NCBI GenBank assembly: GCA_011170385.1
Contig: DUFE01000042.1
Span: forward strand, 1-14,373
Reading direction: 5' to 3'
DNA: 14,373 bases
Source: Dehalococcoidia bacterium
GTDB lineage: Bacteria > Chloroflexota > Dehalococcoidia > Dehalococcoidales > W693
The translations under genes and the position numbers were made by a program. Below, one piece after another: positions 1-5,690 of this stretch; position 1 is the first letter of the stretch; every line of letters starts with the position of its first letter. A model generated the notes under the pieces. The model made no database searches and was not told the origin of the DNA. It was given only the letters and a program-made list of their open reading frames with translations.

Positions 1-556
1 GCTCCAGGCTCGCCATTCCGTATTCGTCGGTGGTTACATCGGTACGGAGTATCTTTATGCCCTTGGCATCCAGAATCTCCACCGTTACCTGCTCCTGCAC
101 CGGGCGCAGCTCATTGTTCACAGTATACAGGCTGATACCAATGGTCTGCCCCGGCTTGTAAATGGGCTTGTCCGTTTCGATAAAGGTGAGGAAGCTCTTT
201 TCAACCTTTACCGTCGCTCTGCCTTCAAAGCCAGTGCCCTTAAAGACAATTTCATAATCGCCATCCCCTATATTCGGTATATTAAGGCTTATTGTCCCCC
301 TGCCGTCGATGCTCTTCTCTACGTTTAGTATTTCCTCTCCATCTGACAGCAGACTGATTTCGACATCGCCTGAAACAAGCCTATCGCCCTCGAACAGCGC
401 CAGCGATACCTCCTCTGTTTGTCCGCTATGCAGCACCCCCGGTATCACCGCCATATAGCTTTCAGCGGTAAATACAGGGGTGCAAGCTGGCAGCATTGTT
501 ACCAGCAGCGCCATAATGAGAAAAAGGGCTAGAATATTGAACCTTTTTAGAACCAT
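1..556 (-). CDS. Alpha-2-macroglobulin family lipoprotein (N-terminal part, runs off the window)
   Basis: The reverse strand is open from an ATG at 556 to base 1, giving 185 residues without a stop; the C-terminus lies outside. The N-terminus is a lipoprotein signal: Lys4-Arg5, a hydrophobic stretch at about 8-22, and LPAC with Cys25 as the predicted lipidated residue. Residues about 34-118 form a beta-rich MG1-like domain. An MG2-type hallmark, TDKPIYKPGQT, follows at about 128-138, the signature of the A2M_N family. Bacterial family members are membrane-anchored protease traps or envelope-protection proteins of about 1500-2000 residues, so most of the gene is missing. Whether it carries the CxEQ thioester cannot be seen. 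A purine-rich GGGGGGTGG precedes the ATG. It is divergent from the DUF3795 gene. Family call is fairly sure; cellular role is inferred. Confidence 0.82.
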   Translation of the reverse strand, partial: MVLKRFNILALFLIMALLVTMLPACTPVFTAESYMAVIPGVLHSGQTEEVSLALFEGDRLVSGDVEISLLSDGEEILNVEKSIDGRGTISLNIPNIGDGDYEIVFKGTGFEGRATVKVEKSFLTFIETDKPIYKPGQTIGISLYTVNNELRPVQEQVTVEILDAKGIKILRTDVTTDEYGMASLE

Positions 557-647
557 GACCCACCCCCCTGTTATAGCCATTCTTATTTTGTTTACACCAG
601 ATATAACGATAGCGGGGCTAAAAGGTTAGTCTGTTATCCTAAGCGTG

Positions 648-675
648 TTGGATTAACAACTACCATTGGTATATC
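648..675 (+). promoter_or_regulatory. Candidate promoter and palindrome before the DUF3795 gene
   Basis: TTGGAT (648-653) and TATATC (670-675) are spaced 16 bp. Transcription would begin around 682, almost at the ATG at 685, and no Shine-Dalgarno sequence is visible, so a near-leaderless message is possible. A perfect 5-1-5 palindrome, TACCATTGGTA (661-671), overlaps the -10 and could be an operator. The hexamer matches are mediocre, so this is tentative. Confidence 0.3.
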
Positions 676-684
676 ATTAATACA

Positions 685-1137
685 ATGCATAAACGTGAAT
701 TGATTGCTCCCTGCGGTATGAACTGCAACGTTTGCAGCGCCTACCTCGCCTGCCTGAACGACGTAAGGAGTAAGGGTATCCGCGTGCCATACTGTACCGG
801 ATGCCGCCCCCGGGATAAAAAGTGCGCCTTCTTAAAGAAAAGGTGCGCCCTGCTCATTGAAGGCAAGGTGGAATATTGCCACCAGTGCCCGAACTTCCCC
901 TGCCGCAACCTGAAACACCTTGATGAACGCTACCGGAAGCTCTACCGGATGAGCATGATAGACAACCTGAAATGCATCAGGCAGAATGGCATCGGCAGGC
1001 TGCTGGTAAGGGAAGAGGAAAAGTGGCGTTGCCCGGAGTGCGGTGAAGCCGTCTGCTGCCACAATGGAATCTGCTACAACTGCAGCCTGGAGAAGATAAA
1101 GAGCAGGAAGAAGCTTTATCGATGGGAAGACGAGTAG
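685..1137 (+). CDS. DUF3795 cysteine-rich protein
   Basis: This 150-residue soluble protein has 18 cysteines. The N-terminal APCGMNCNVCSAYLAC (8-23) and YCTGC (36-40) match the DUF3795 pattern, a family of small proteins thought to bind zinc or an Fe-S cluster. A CHQCPNFPC block (65-73) follows, and a second ribbon-like part has CPEC (116-119), CC (124-125) and CYNC (130-133). The C-terminal ribbon is an addition to the minimal domain. No catalytic motif, signal or membrane segment is visible. The function of the family is unknown, and DUF3795 genes are common in anaerobes. The gene stands alone, divergent from the alpha-2-macroglobulin-like gene and convergent with the membrane operon. ATG is the only sensible start although no ribosome site precedes it. 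Confidence 0.85.
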   Translation: MHKRELIAPCGMNCNVCSAYLACLNDVRSKGIRVPYCTGCRPRDKKCAFLKKRCALLIEGKVEYCHQCPNFPCRNLKHLDERYRKLYRMSMIDNLKCIRQNGIGRLLVREEEKWRCPECGEAVCCHNGICYNCSLEKIKSRKKLYRWEDE

Positions 1138-1210
1138 TGGTCACTGTTTAAATTGTCGGTTATTGCAATGTATAGGGCAGCGTCTCAATCCATACCCAAC
1201 CACTCCCTGC

Positions 1211-1618
1211 TTAACCACCTCTCCCAGTGAGCTTCCGACGTTTTCTCGCCCATAGAATATACAGGGCGCCGGAGGCTGCAAGTGGCAGAGAGATAAAAAC
1301 AACAGTATAACCCAGCCCCCGGCCGGCTATTTGCCCCGGATAGCCAACACTAAAATATATATCCAGTATTAGTGAGGTAATACCCAGCACGACCAGCAAT
1401 GAGCCGCCGACCAGCGGCAGCCTCTTTAATATCAACAAGGCAACAAGCAATATAGGAATCATTGCGATCATCAAGGGATATCGCTTAATCCAATCCTCCT
1501 GGAAGATAAAAACGAAGACCAGTAACGAAACACCTCCCAGAACACCCAGATAAAGACCGACTCTGGGAAGATAACTACTATGTTTTTTATCTATAACCAA
1601 AATAACCCCTAGATTCAT
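1211..1618 (-). CDS. Four-helix membrane protein, last gene of the Rrf2 operon
   Basis: I do not recognise a family for this 135-residue protein. It has about four hydrophobic helices (roughly 21-40, 49-64, 69-90 and 101-124), a short basic loop KRLP at 65-68 and a basic tail ending RKRRK, which suggests the C-terminus is cytoplasmic. There are no histidines or cysteines in the helices that would suggest haem or metal binding; its only His (13) is in the N-terminal tail. The ATG at 1618 directly follows the stop codon of the cytochrome-like gene (1619-1621), so the two are almost certainly translated together. GAAGGG lies only 3 bases before this ATG. A TTG at residue 7, preceded by AGGGG at a better distance, is an alternative start. 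It may be an anchor or partner subunit of the upstream haem protein, by position only. Confidence 0.7.
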   Translation of the reverse strand: MNLGVILVIDKKHSSYLPRVGLYLGVLGGVSLLVFVFIFQEDWIKRYPLMIAMIPILLVALLILKRLPLVGGSLLVVLGITSLILDIYFSVGYPGQIAGRGLGYTVVFISLPLAASGALYILWARKRRKLTGRGG

Positions 1619-2266
1619 TTACCCTTCGGAAGGTTTTGATATAGCCCCAGAAATCCCTTGCAGTATCTTCTTCGACATAGCGACAACCCAATTCCAGTTC
1701 ATAATTATATGTACAATTATTATACCCATTATTGCCACAGCCACCCAGGCATGGAGGTCCACCCAAATGTTCCTCTGCAGCCCCCAGAATGTGCGGCCTA
1801 CACCACTGATCATACGATAAAAGTCAGCTGCGCCACGGGGTATAAACAGCCAGATTACGAAGCCAGAGAAAGACTCAAACAGGAAGAGAATAAAAAGGAC
1901 TACAGCCGCAACATATAGCTCGGTTACCCTCCTTACCCGCTTGCCGATATAGCTTTTAACCCGCTTCGTCGTTGCTACAATCCAGCCCCAGTGAAGGATA
2001 ATGTGTAGCAGGATTACCACAAGCAGCGCTACCGAAGCCCAGCTGTGAATCTCTATCCAGACATATCTGGGCCAGCCTAATACAGTTACATAGTTTCCCG
2101 CCAAACCCTGCCCAATTTGTGACGGGCAAAATTGACTACCATGCTGGCCCATACCCCGGGGTAGAATAAACCAAACTATATAGCTGGAAATCAAGATAAT
2201 AGAAACTGATAAAAATAGTATTGTATCAAGTATGTAATTGATATAATTCTTGATACGCCTTCTCAC
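1619..2266 (-). CDS. DUF4405-like membrane cytochrome b, internally duplicated
   Basis: The 215-residue protein has about four transmembrane helices arranged as two similar halves. Half 1 has W70-x3-H74-x-W76 and then H88-x3-H92-W-x-W; half 2 has W168-x3-H172-x-W174 and then H186-x3-N190-W-x-W. The His-to-His spacing is exactly 14 in both. Each half is preceded by an FI-x0-1-PRG motif (33-38 and 141-145). The pattern fits the DUF4405/cytochrome b561-like bundle, where such histidines bind haem b, so I expect one or two haems in a quinone-linked or interfacial electron carrier. Haem binding is inferred. GTG at 2266 is the start because an in-frame TGA lies just upstream; GAGAGG is close before it. 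It follows the Tat lipoprotein gene by 69 bases and abuts the next gene. A substrate is not evident. Confidence 0.75.
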   Translation of the reverse strand: MRRRIKNYINYILDTILFLSVSIILISSYIVWFILPRGMGQHGSQFCPSQIGQGLAGNYVTVLGWPRYVWIEIHSWASVALLVVILLHIILHWGWIVATTKRVKSYIGKRVRRVTELYVAAVVLFILFLFESFSGFVIWLFIPRGAADFYRMISGVGRTFWGLQRNIWVDLHAWVAVAIMGIIIVHIIMNWNWVVAMSKKILQGISGAISKPSEG

Positions 2267-2335
2267 AGCCTCTCACCCACATCAACAAATACGTTCCCAA
2301 GTTTTAAGAAACAGACCTGCCTCTGGTACAGTCTT

Positions 2336-2656
2336 TTAGACAGCCCCCCTCCCCATAGCCGCATCGCACTTTGGGCAGCTAATCATACGGCAGGGAACTC
2401 CCCTCGGGTGGGGTATCCTTGTGTCGCAATCAGGGCAGACACACTCACCGATATATTCCGTATCTACTCGGGCAGATGTCTGGGTGGTGGCGCCATTTTT
2501 GCCTGAAGCACGGCAGCTGGAATCTGTTCCGCACCCGGTGAGAGCCAGCCCTCCGATACCCAGTGACACCGCTCCGCCTATAATATATGCAGAGCCACCC
2601 TTTAGGAAACCCCTCCTGGAAACCTTTCTCGCCTCTTTCCTTTCTTTTTTAGACAT
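2336..2656 (-). CDS. Tat-exported lipoprotein with a rubredoxin/zinc-ribbon-like cysteine cluster
   Basis: The product is about 106 residues. It starts with a basic region and a clear twin-arginine motif SRRGFLK (13-19), a Gly/Ala-rich hydrophobic stretch and the lipobox LTGC (39-42), so it should be exported folded and tethered to the outer face of the membrane. After a Ser/Thr-rich linker comes a compact cluster: C72, C74, C77, H83, C89, C94, C97, in the arrangement CxC-x2-C-x5-H-x5-C-x4-C-x2-C. This resembles a metal-binding ribbon; Tat export fits a cofactor loaded in the cytoplasm. Start choice: an ATG at 2662 has the GGAGG (2664-2668) only one base away, whereas the in-frame ATG at 2656 has ideal 7-base spacing. 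It lies between a 12-cysteine protein and a membrane cytochrome, suggesting an electron-transfer or metal-sensing partner. Function is inferred. Confidence 0.78.
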   Translation of the reverse strand: MSKKERKEARKVSRRGFLKGGSAYIIGGAVSLGIGGLALTGCGTDSSCRASGKNGATTQTSARVDTEYIGECVCPDCDTRIPHPRGVPCRMISCPKCDAAMGRGAV

Positions 2657-2680
2657 AGTCATGCCTCCATTGACTGGTAA

Positions 2681-2917
2681 TTAGCTTTCGATTACTACTT
2701 CGTGTTCATTCCGACGGCAGCCACCCGATAATTCACAGGTACCCCGCCGGCAATTGCAATTACATTTCAAAAGCCCCGATTCCATTTCTAGATTACAGAA
2801 CCGGGTGCCAGCCCCGATACACACCATTGCACCACAGCCAATTTGCCCGCTGCACCCACCGGCAGAACAGCCGGGGCACCCCGATTCCCATCCGCATCGT
2901 TGGTTCGTGTTATCCAT
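2681..2917 (-). CDS. Small cysteine-rich protein (12 Cys in 78 residues)
   Basis: I do not recognise a family. The 78-residue protein has cysteines at 8, 14, 17, 22, 28, 33, 41, 52, 54, 56, 61 and 67, many followed by glycine (for example CPGCSAGGC at 14-22 and CNCNC at 52-56). Only one His is present, and no signal peptide, so it should be cytoplasmic. The density suggests a metal-thiolate or Fe-S protein, either a metallothionein-like buffer or a small ferredoxin-like carrier; there is no canonical CxxCxxCxxxCP ferredoxin motif. GGAAG lies 4 bases upstream of the ATG. It sits 35 bases after the Rrf2 regulator and 18 bases before the next start codon in the same orientation, which supports it being a real operon member. 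Reality of the gene is likely; role is open. Confidence 0.68.
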   Translation of the reverse strand: MDNTNQRCGWESGCPGCSAGGCSGQIGCGAMVCIGAGTRFCNLEMESGLLKCNCNCRRGTCELSGGCRRNEHEVVIES

Positions 2918-2952
2918 CGTCTTCCACGACTTAATATTAATCCTGTTCTATT

Positions 2953-3381
2953 TCAATCGCCACGCTTAGCATTCAATATCTCTGCCAGTGTCAGATTCCG
3001 CATCGATTCCCGTAAATTCTCCTGCAGCTGACGCAACCGGGTTGAAACGGGGCAGGACGGACGCACCGGGCAGGCTTTATCGTCCAGGAGACAGGGTCTG
3101 ATTATCAGCGGCCCCTGAACTGTTTCCATAACATCAAGCAACGTAATCTGCTGTGCCTCCTTTAACAGGCTGAAGCCCCCTTTTGCCCCCTTGAGGCTTT
3201 TCACTATCTTCGCTCTGCATAGCTTCTGCAGTATCTTATAGGCAAAGTCCAGGGGAATTTTCTGTTTTTTAGACAGGGTGGCTGCTGATACCATACCATC
3301 GCCGCCATTCATCGCCAGATAGACAAGCATACGCATCGCATAATCCGTATCCGATTTAACCAGACGTACTGCTTTATCCAT
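2953..3381 (-). CDS. Rrf2 family transcriptional regulator, predicted Fe-S sensor
   Basis: With the ATG at 3381 the protein is 142 residues. It has the Rrf2 winged-helix start (KSDTDYAMRMLVYLA, 9-23), a recognition region with KIPLDFAYKILQKL (41-54), the wing GAKGGF (65-70), and three cysteines C97-x6-C104-x5-C110, the Fe-S ligand triad of IscR/NsrR/RsrR-type members. These regulators bind DNA according to cluster state and sense nitric oxide, redox or Fe-S status. A longer frame opening with TTG at 3420 is rejected because that TTGACA is a perfect -35 box with a TAAAAT -10 inside the extension. The gene heads an operon with four redox-looking genes and probably represses itself through the dyad at 3377-3389. 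The family is sure, the cluster is likely, the signal is unknown. Confidence 0.9.
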   Translation of the reverse strand: MDKAVRLVKSDTDYAMRMLVYLAMNGGDGMVSAATLSKKQKIPLDFAYKILQKLCRAKIVKSLKGAKGGFSLLKEAQQITLLDVMETVQGPLIIRPCLLDDKACPVRPSCPVSTRLRQLQENLRESMRNLTLAEILNAKRGD

Positions 3382-3389
3382 ATTATGGA
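3377..3389. promoter_or_regulatory. Candidate Rrf2 operator (perfect 13-bp dyad)
   Basis: TCCATAATATGGA reads as a perfect 6-1-6 inverted repeat. It starts two bases after the -10 box, covers the expected transcription start and overlaps the ATG, so binding would block the promoter. Rrf2 proteins bind dyads as dimers and commonly self-regulate. That this is the Rrf2 site is inference from position. Confidence 0.55.
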
Positions 3390-3391
3390 GT

Positions 3392-3420
3392 ATTTTAGTC
3401 CAATTATTACAATCTGTCAA
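3392..3420 (-). promoter_or_regulatory. Promoter of the Rrf2 operon
   Basis: On the reverse strand TTGACA (3420-3415) is followed by 17 bp and TAAAAT (3397-3392), close to a textbook housekeeping promoter. Transcription should begin near 3385, only about four bases before the Rrf2 ATG at 3381, so the message would be essentially leaderless. No Shine-Dalgarno is present, which agrees. Confidence 0.75.
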
Positions 3421-3493
3421 GTCTCTAAGGAAGTTACGGGATTATAAATATTGATATTAGATATTCAGAAGTTTTTCGATAACTTTGGAAGTT

Positions 3494-3849
3494 CGCGGGC
3501 TAAGCGAGCCTGTAAGCCGAGTTCTGTACCCCTATCCGGGGCGGCAACCATCTATCTAGCCCTGCCGTTACCGGCAGGATCGAGCGACCAACCCGGGGAC
3601 AGTCCGGGCGTCCTTTTGTCCCTCTATTCGGTCTTGCTCCGGGTGGGGTTTACCCAGCCGACCAGTCACCCGGCCGCTGGTGAGCTCTTACCTCACCATT
3701 TCAACCTTACCCCGTATAACACAGGGCGGTATGTTTCTGTGGCACTTTCCATAGGGTTACCACTTCTGGGAGTTACCCAGCACCCTGCCCGGTGGAGCTC
3801 GGACTTTCCTCCCGCCGCAGCGGGCGGTTGCCCGGTTCACTTAGCCCAA
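3494..3849 (-). ncRNA. rnpB: RNase P RNA, bacterial class A
   Basis: This is the catalytic RNA that trims tRNA 5' ends. Read on the reverse strand, it has the P4-side element GAGGAAAGTCC (complement of 3801-3811) near the 5' end and ACAGAACTCGGCTTACAGG (complement of 3509-3527) near the 3' end. Helix P1 can be closed exactly: GGGCTAAG at 3847-3840 pairs with CTTAGCCC at 3504-3497. The length of about 355 nt is normal for class A. It also contains the CGCCCGC/GCGGCGGG-type GC-rich stem regions expected of P3. Ends are approximate. A plus-strand open frame across 3451-3906 is a shadow of this RNA. It lies between the RNase HI and Rrf2 genes. I see no clear terminator after it (3493-3421). Confidence 0.97.
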
Positions 3850-3858
3850 CTATACTCT

Positions 3859-3864
3859 ATTATA
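3859..3864 (-). promoter_or_regulatory. Candidate rnpB -10 box
   Basis: A perfect TATAAT on the reverse strand would start transcription near 3852, just before the P1 helix of the RNA. The upstream TTGACT (3880-3875) is only about 10 bp away, too close to be its -35, so the -35 is weak or the promoter is unusual. Confidence 0.45.
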
Positions 3865-3886
3865 GAAAAGCGCGTTAGTCAAACGG

Positions 3887-4040
3887 CTATACTCTTATTA
3901 TTTTAGCAGCCCCATCCCCCATGGCTTTTTCTTCCCACTCAGCCCACCACCGGCAGGTCTTCATTATGATATTTCCAACCAAGCCTGCCTTCGGTAAGGT
4001 ATTTAAAAGCAGTAAAACCCGCCGTTTTAATAAAGAGCAA
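3887..4040 (-). other. Possible remnant of a small frameshifted gene
   Basis: The 228-base gap between the RNase HI stop and rnpB holds two short reverse frames of protein-like composition. One runs from a TTG at 4040 to a stop at 3939 and contains FKYLTEGRLGWKYHNEDLP; the other runs from an ATG at 3964 to a stop at 3887 and contains CRWWAEWEEKAMGDGAAK. They overlap, and a single shift near 3945 would join them into about 50-60 residues. Neither has a ribosome binding site. They could be a decayed gene or chance. Confidence 0.2.
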
Positions 4041-4055
4041 TTAAAGAGGGGGCGG
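4019..4055 (-). terminator. Weak candidate terminator after the RNase HI gene
   Basis: On the reverse strand CCGCC (4055-4051) can pair with GGCGG (4023-4019), with an inner TTTAAT/ATTAAA stem, and is followed by GTTTT. The stem is interrupted and the T run is short, so termination is only possible. Confidence 0.3.
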
Positions 4056-4078
4056 TATTGGCAATATTTAATATAAAT

Positions 4079-4459
4079 CTAAAGCGCGGAGTTTGCCAGC
4101 GCATCGGCTTCACGGTTCAGGCTGCGGGGGATATGTCTAATATTAAAGCTCTCAAGGGAGTCCAGCAGCTTGTTCACCTTACCGAATAACGGCTTGAGAG
4201 CCTCGTTCTTTACCCGGTAGCGTCCGGTAATCTGCCTGACCACCAGCTCCGAGTCCAGGTTAAGCTCTACATGACGTGCCCCCAGAATAGCCGCCTTCTC
4301 CAAGGCGGCTATAACTGCCCGGTACTCCGCCTGGTTGCTGGTCGCCCGCCCGATTCTGCATGAAACCGTTGCCAATAAGTGCCCCTGCTCGTCCTTAATG
4401 GTGGCGCCTATTGCCGCCGGTCCAGGATTGTTGCGCGATGCGCCGTCCGCATGTATCAC
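4079..4459 (-). CDS. RNase HI family protein
   Basis: RNase HI enzymes cut the RNA strand of RNA-DNA hybrids. The 126-residue domain keeps all four acidic catalytic residues: D5 in HADGASRNNPGPA, E45 in NQAEYRA, D69 in LDSELVV and D119 in READALAN. It belongs to the short, RnhA-like branch seen beside zinc-ribbon proteins (compare the Rv2228c/Rv2229c pair of mycobacteria, from memory). Start: GTG at 4459 is the formal choice, but homologous proteins usually begin MKKVVIHADG, and here KKVV lies in frame upstream behind two ATT codons (4474-4469), with GGGAG at ideal distance (4485-4481). An ATT start giving five extra residues is therefore plausible. It follows the zinc-ribbon gene by 32 bases and is probably co-transcribed with it. 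Confidence 0.9.
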   Translation of the reverse strand: MIHADGASRNNPGPAAIGATIKDEQGHLLATVSCRIGRATSNQAEYRAVIAALEKAAILGARHVELNLDSELVVRQITGRYRVKNEALKPLFGKVNKLLDSLESFNIRHIPRSLNREADALANSAL

Positions 4460-4491
4460 TACCTTCTTAATAATCGTATTCTCCCGTCATC

Positions 4492-5187
4492 TTAATCAAG
4501 AAATAGTATCCGCCGGCAGCTGCTGCACTCTATGAGCTTATCTCCCCGGGCGCGCTGCAGCTCTGCTGTGGAAAGCGATATTCGGCAGCTACGGCATGTG
4601 CCTTGCTCTACTTTAGCCACCGCCCATACCTTCTGCTTTTTAAGCCGGTTGTAATAATCGAGCGTCCTGGTGTCTATGCTCGAAAGCGCCATCTGCCGCT
4701 TCTCTTTCAACGCTGATACGGACTCTTTTAGCCTTCCAATCTCCGCTGACAACTCTTCCTGCCGACTGCACCACTCTCTTTCCACTACTCCCAGTTCATC
4801 CTCCAGCGCCGCCAGGTCGGCGGTAACAGCTTCCACCTGCTCCATTATCTGCAGCGTTTCCTCCTCCAATCGATCACGCTGTGACTCAAGCACCTTCTCC
4901 TCCTGCTGAAGGCTTGAAAGCTCCTTGGGGTTGGTCACCTGACCGCCGTAGAGCTTATTCTTAACAGCCACCGCCTTTGCTTCAATGTCTTCTATTTGCC
5001 ATTCTGCCGAGTGCTGCTTCTGCTCTAGCCCTTCCAGTTGTTGCCGGGCGGTTTTCATCCTTAACTTAAGCCTGTTTACTGCCTCGCTGTCCCCCAGCCG
5101 ACCGAGGCAATCGGATAGAGTCTTCTCCTGGGACTCTATCGCCTGCTCGATTTCCTGTAGCTGGTAAAGCTTCTGGGCAGTGCTCAT
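4492..5187 (-). CDS. Coiled-coil protein with C-terminal C4 zinc ribbon (zf-RING_7 type)
   Basis: With the ATG at 5187 the protein has 231 residues. About 1-180 are heptad-rich coiled coil (repeated LxxLE, QLEGLE, LEEE patterns) with the conserved VTNPKELSSLQQE loop at about 84-96, then a YYNRLKK helix and a ribbon with C198, C201, C221 and C224. This matches the PF02591 family, typified by Rv2229c and Helicobacter HP0958; members are proposed to bind nucleic acid or act as chaperone-like adaptors, with no settled function in this lineage. The open frame continues to an ATG at 5265, but that extension is AT-rich and contains a good promoter, so the shorter start is preferred. It is paired with the RNase HI gene downstream. 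Confidence 0.88.
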   Translation of the reverse strand: MSTAQKLYQLQEIEQAIESQEKTLSDCLGRLGDSEAVNRLKLRMKTARQQLEGLEQKQHSAEWQIEDIEAKAVAVKNKLYGGQVTNPKELSSLQQEEKVLESQRDRLEEETLQIMEQVEAVTADLAALEDELGVVEREWCSRQEELSAEIGRLKESVSALKEKRQMALSSIDTRTLDYYNRLKKQKVWAVAKVEQGTCRSCRISLSTAELQRARGDKLIECSSCRRILFLD

Positions 5188-5200
5188 CTTACAACCCACT

Positions 5201-5229
5201 ATTTTATAGCGTGCATGAAATATTATCAA
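5201..5229 (-). promoter_or_regulatory. Promoter of the zinc-ribbon/RNase HI genes
   Basis: TTGATA (5229-5224), 17 bp, then TAAAAT (5206-5201) on the reverse strand. The -10 is the same hexamer as in the Rrf2 promoter. Transcription would start near 5194, about seven bases before the ATG at 5187, leaving no room for a normal ribosome site. Confidence 0.6.
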
Positions 5230-5274
5230 TTCAGGTATGACAAAATAGAGTGGTATATAGAACATTTGTGCTAA

Positions 5275-5280
5275 TATAAT
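5275..5280 (+). promoter_or_regulatory. Candidate -10 for the terminase genes
   Basis: A perfect TATAAT on the plus strand lies 44 bases before the small terminase ATG. No convincing -35 is found 16-18 bp upstream, so this may be a regulated or chance site. Confidence 0.3.
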
Positions 5281-5324
5281 TCTATATCTGGCCAGGGGCT
5301 TACCCTTGGCAAAGGAGATAACTT

Positions 5325-5690
5325 ATGCCGGAAAGCACGGGAAAAAGAAAAAGAGGCGTCCCCAGGGGAAACCAGAACGCCAGAAAGCACGGCTACTACT
5401 CCAGGGTCCTAGACGAGGCGGAACAGCTCGACTTTGAGCTGGCGACCCGCGTCGAGGGATTGGATGACGAAATCGCCCTGCTACGAACAAAGATAATTTC
5501 CGTCCTCCGGCACAGCCCGGAAAGAATGGACCTGATCATGCAGGCGACCAACACCCTGGCACGGCTGGTCAGAACAAGATACAACATCAGCAAGGAGGAC
5601 AAGAAGAGCCTGAAGGAGGCGGTCGGCAATGTCCTCCGGGATATCGCCCTGCCGCTGGGTATCAGCATCGGAAGCTTCATTGATAAATAA
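5325..5690 (+). CDS. Putative phage terminase small subunit
   Basis: The 121-residue basic protein begins with a disordered Lys/Arg-rich tail and the motif GVPRGNQNARKHGYYS (11-26), which I associate with small proteins just before large terminase genes in Chloroflexota and other prophages. The rest is predicted helical, with LDDEIALLRTKI and TNTLARLVRTRYNI segments fitting a helical oligomer. Small subunits recognise phage DNA and hand it to the large subunit for cutting and packaging. Start is clear: AAAGGAG (5311-5317) lies 7 bases before the ATG. Its 3' end overlaps the large subunit start at TTG 5680 by 11 bases, a typical coupling. There is no clear DNA-binding HTH, so the role rests on motif and position. 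Confidence 0.65.
   Translation: MPESTGKRKRGVPRGNQNARKHGYYSRVLDEAEQLDFELATRVEGLDDEIALLRTKIISVLRHSPERMDLIMQATNTLARLVRTRYNISKEDKKSLKEAVGNVLRDIALPLGISIGSFIDK

Noticed and set aside
3382..3420. TTG-initiated extension of the Rrf2 protein
   Set aside because: The TTG belongs to a perfect TTGACA -35 box and the -10 lies within the extension.
3451..3906. Plus-strand 151-codon open frame
   Set aside because: It lies across the RNase P RNA gene on the other strand, whose conserved helices explain the sequence fully.
5188..5265. N-terminal extension of the zinc-ribbon protein
   Set aside because: The stretch is AT-rich, contains a TTGATA-17-TAAAAT promoter and is not typical of the family, which starts near the ATG at 5187.
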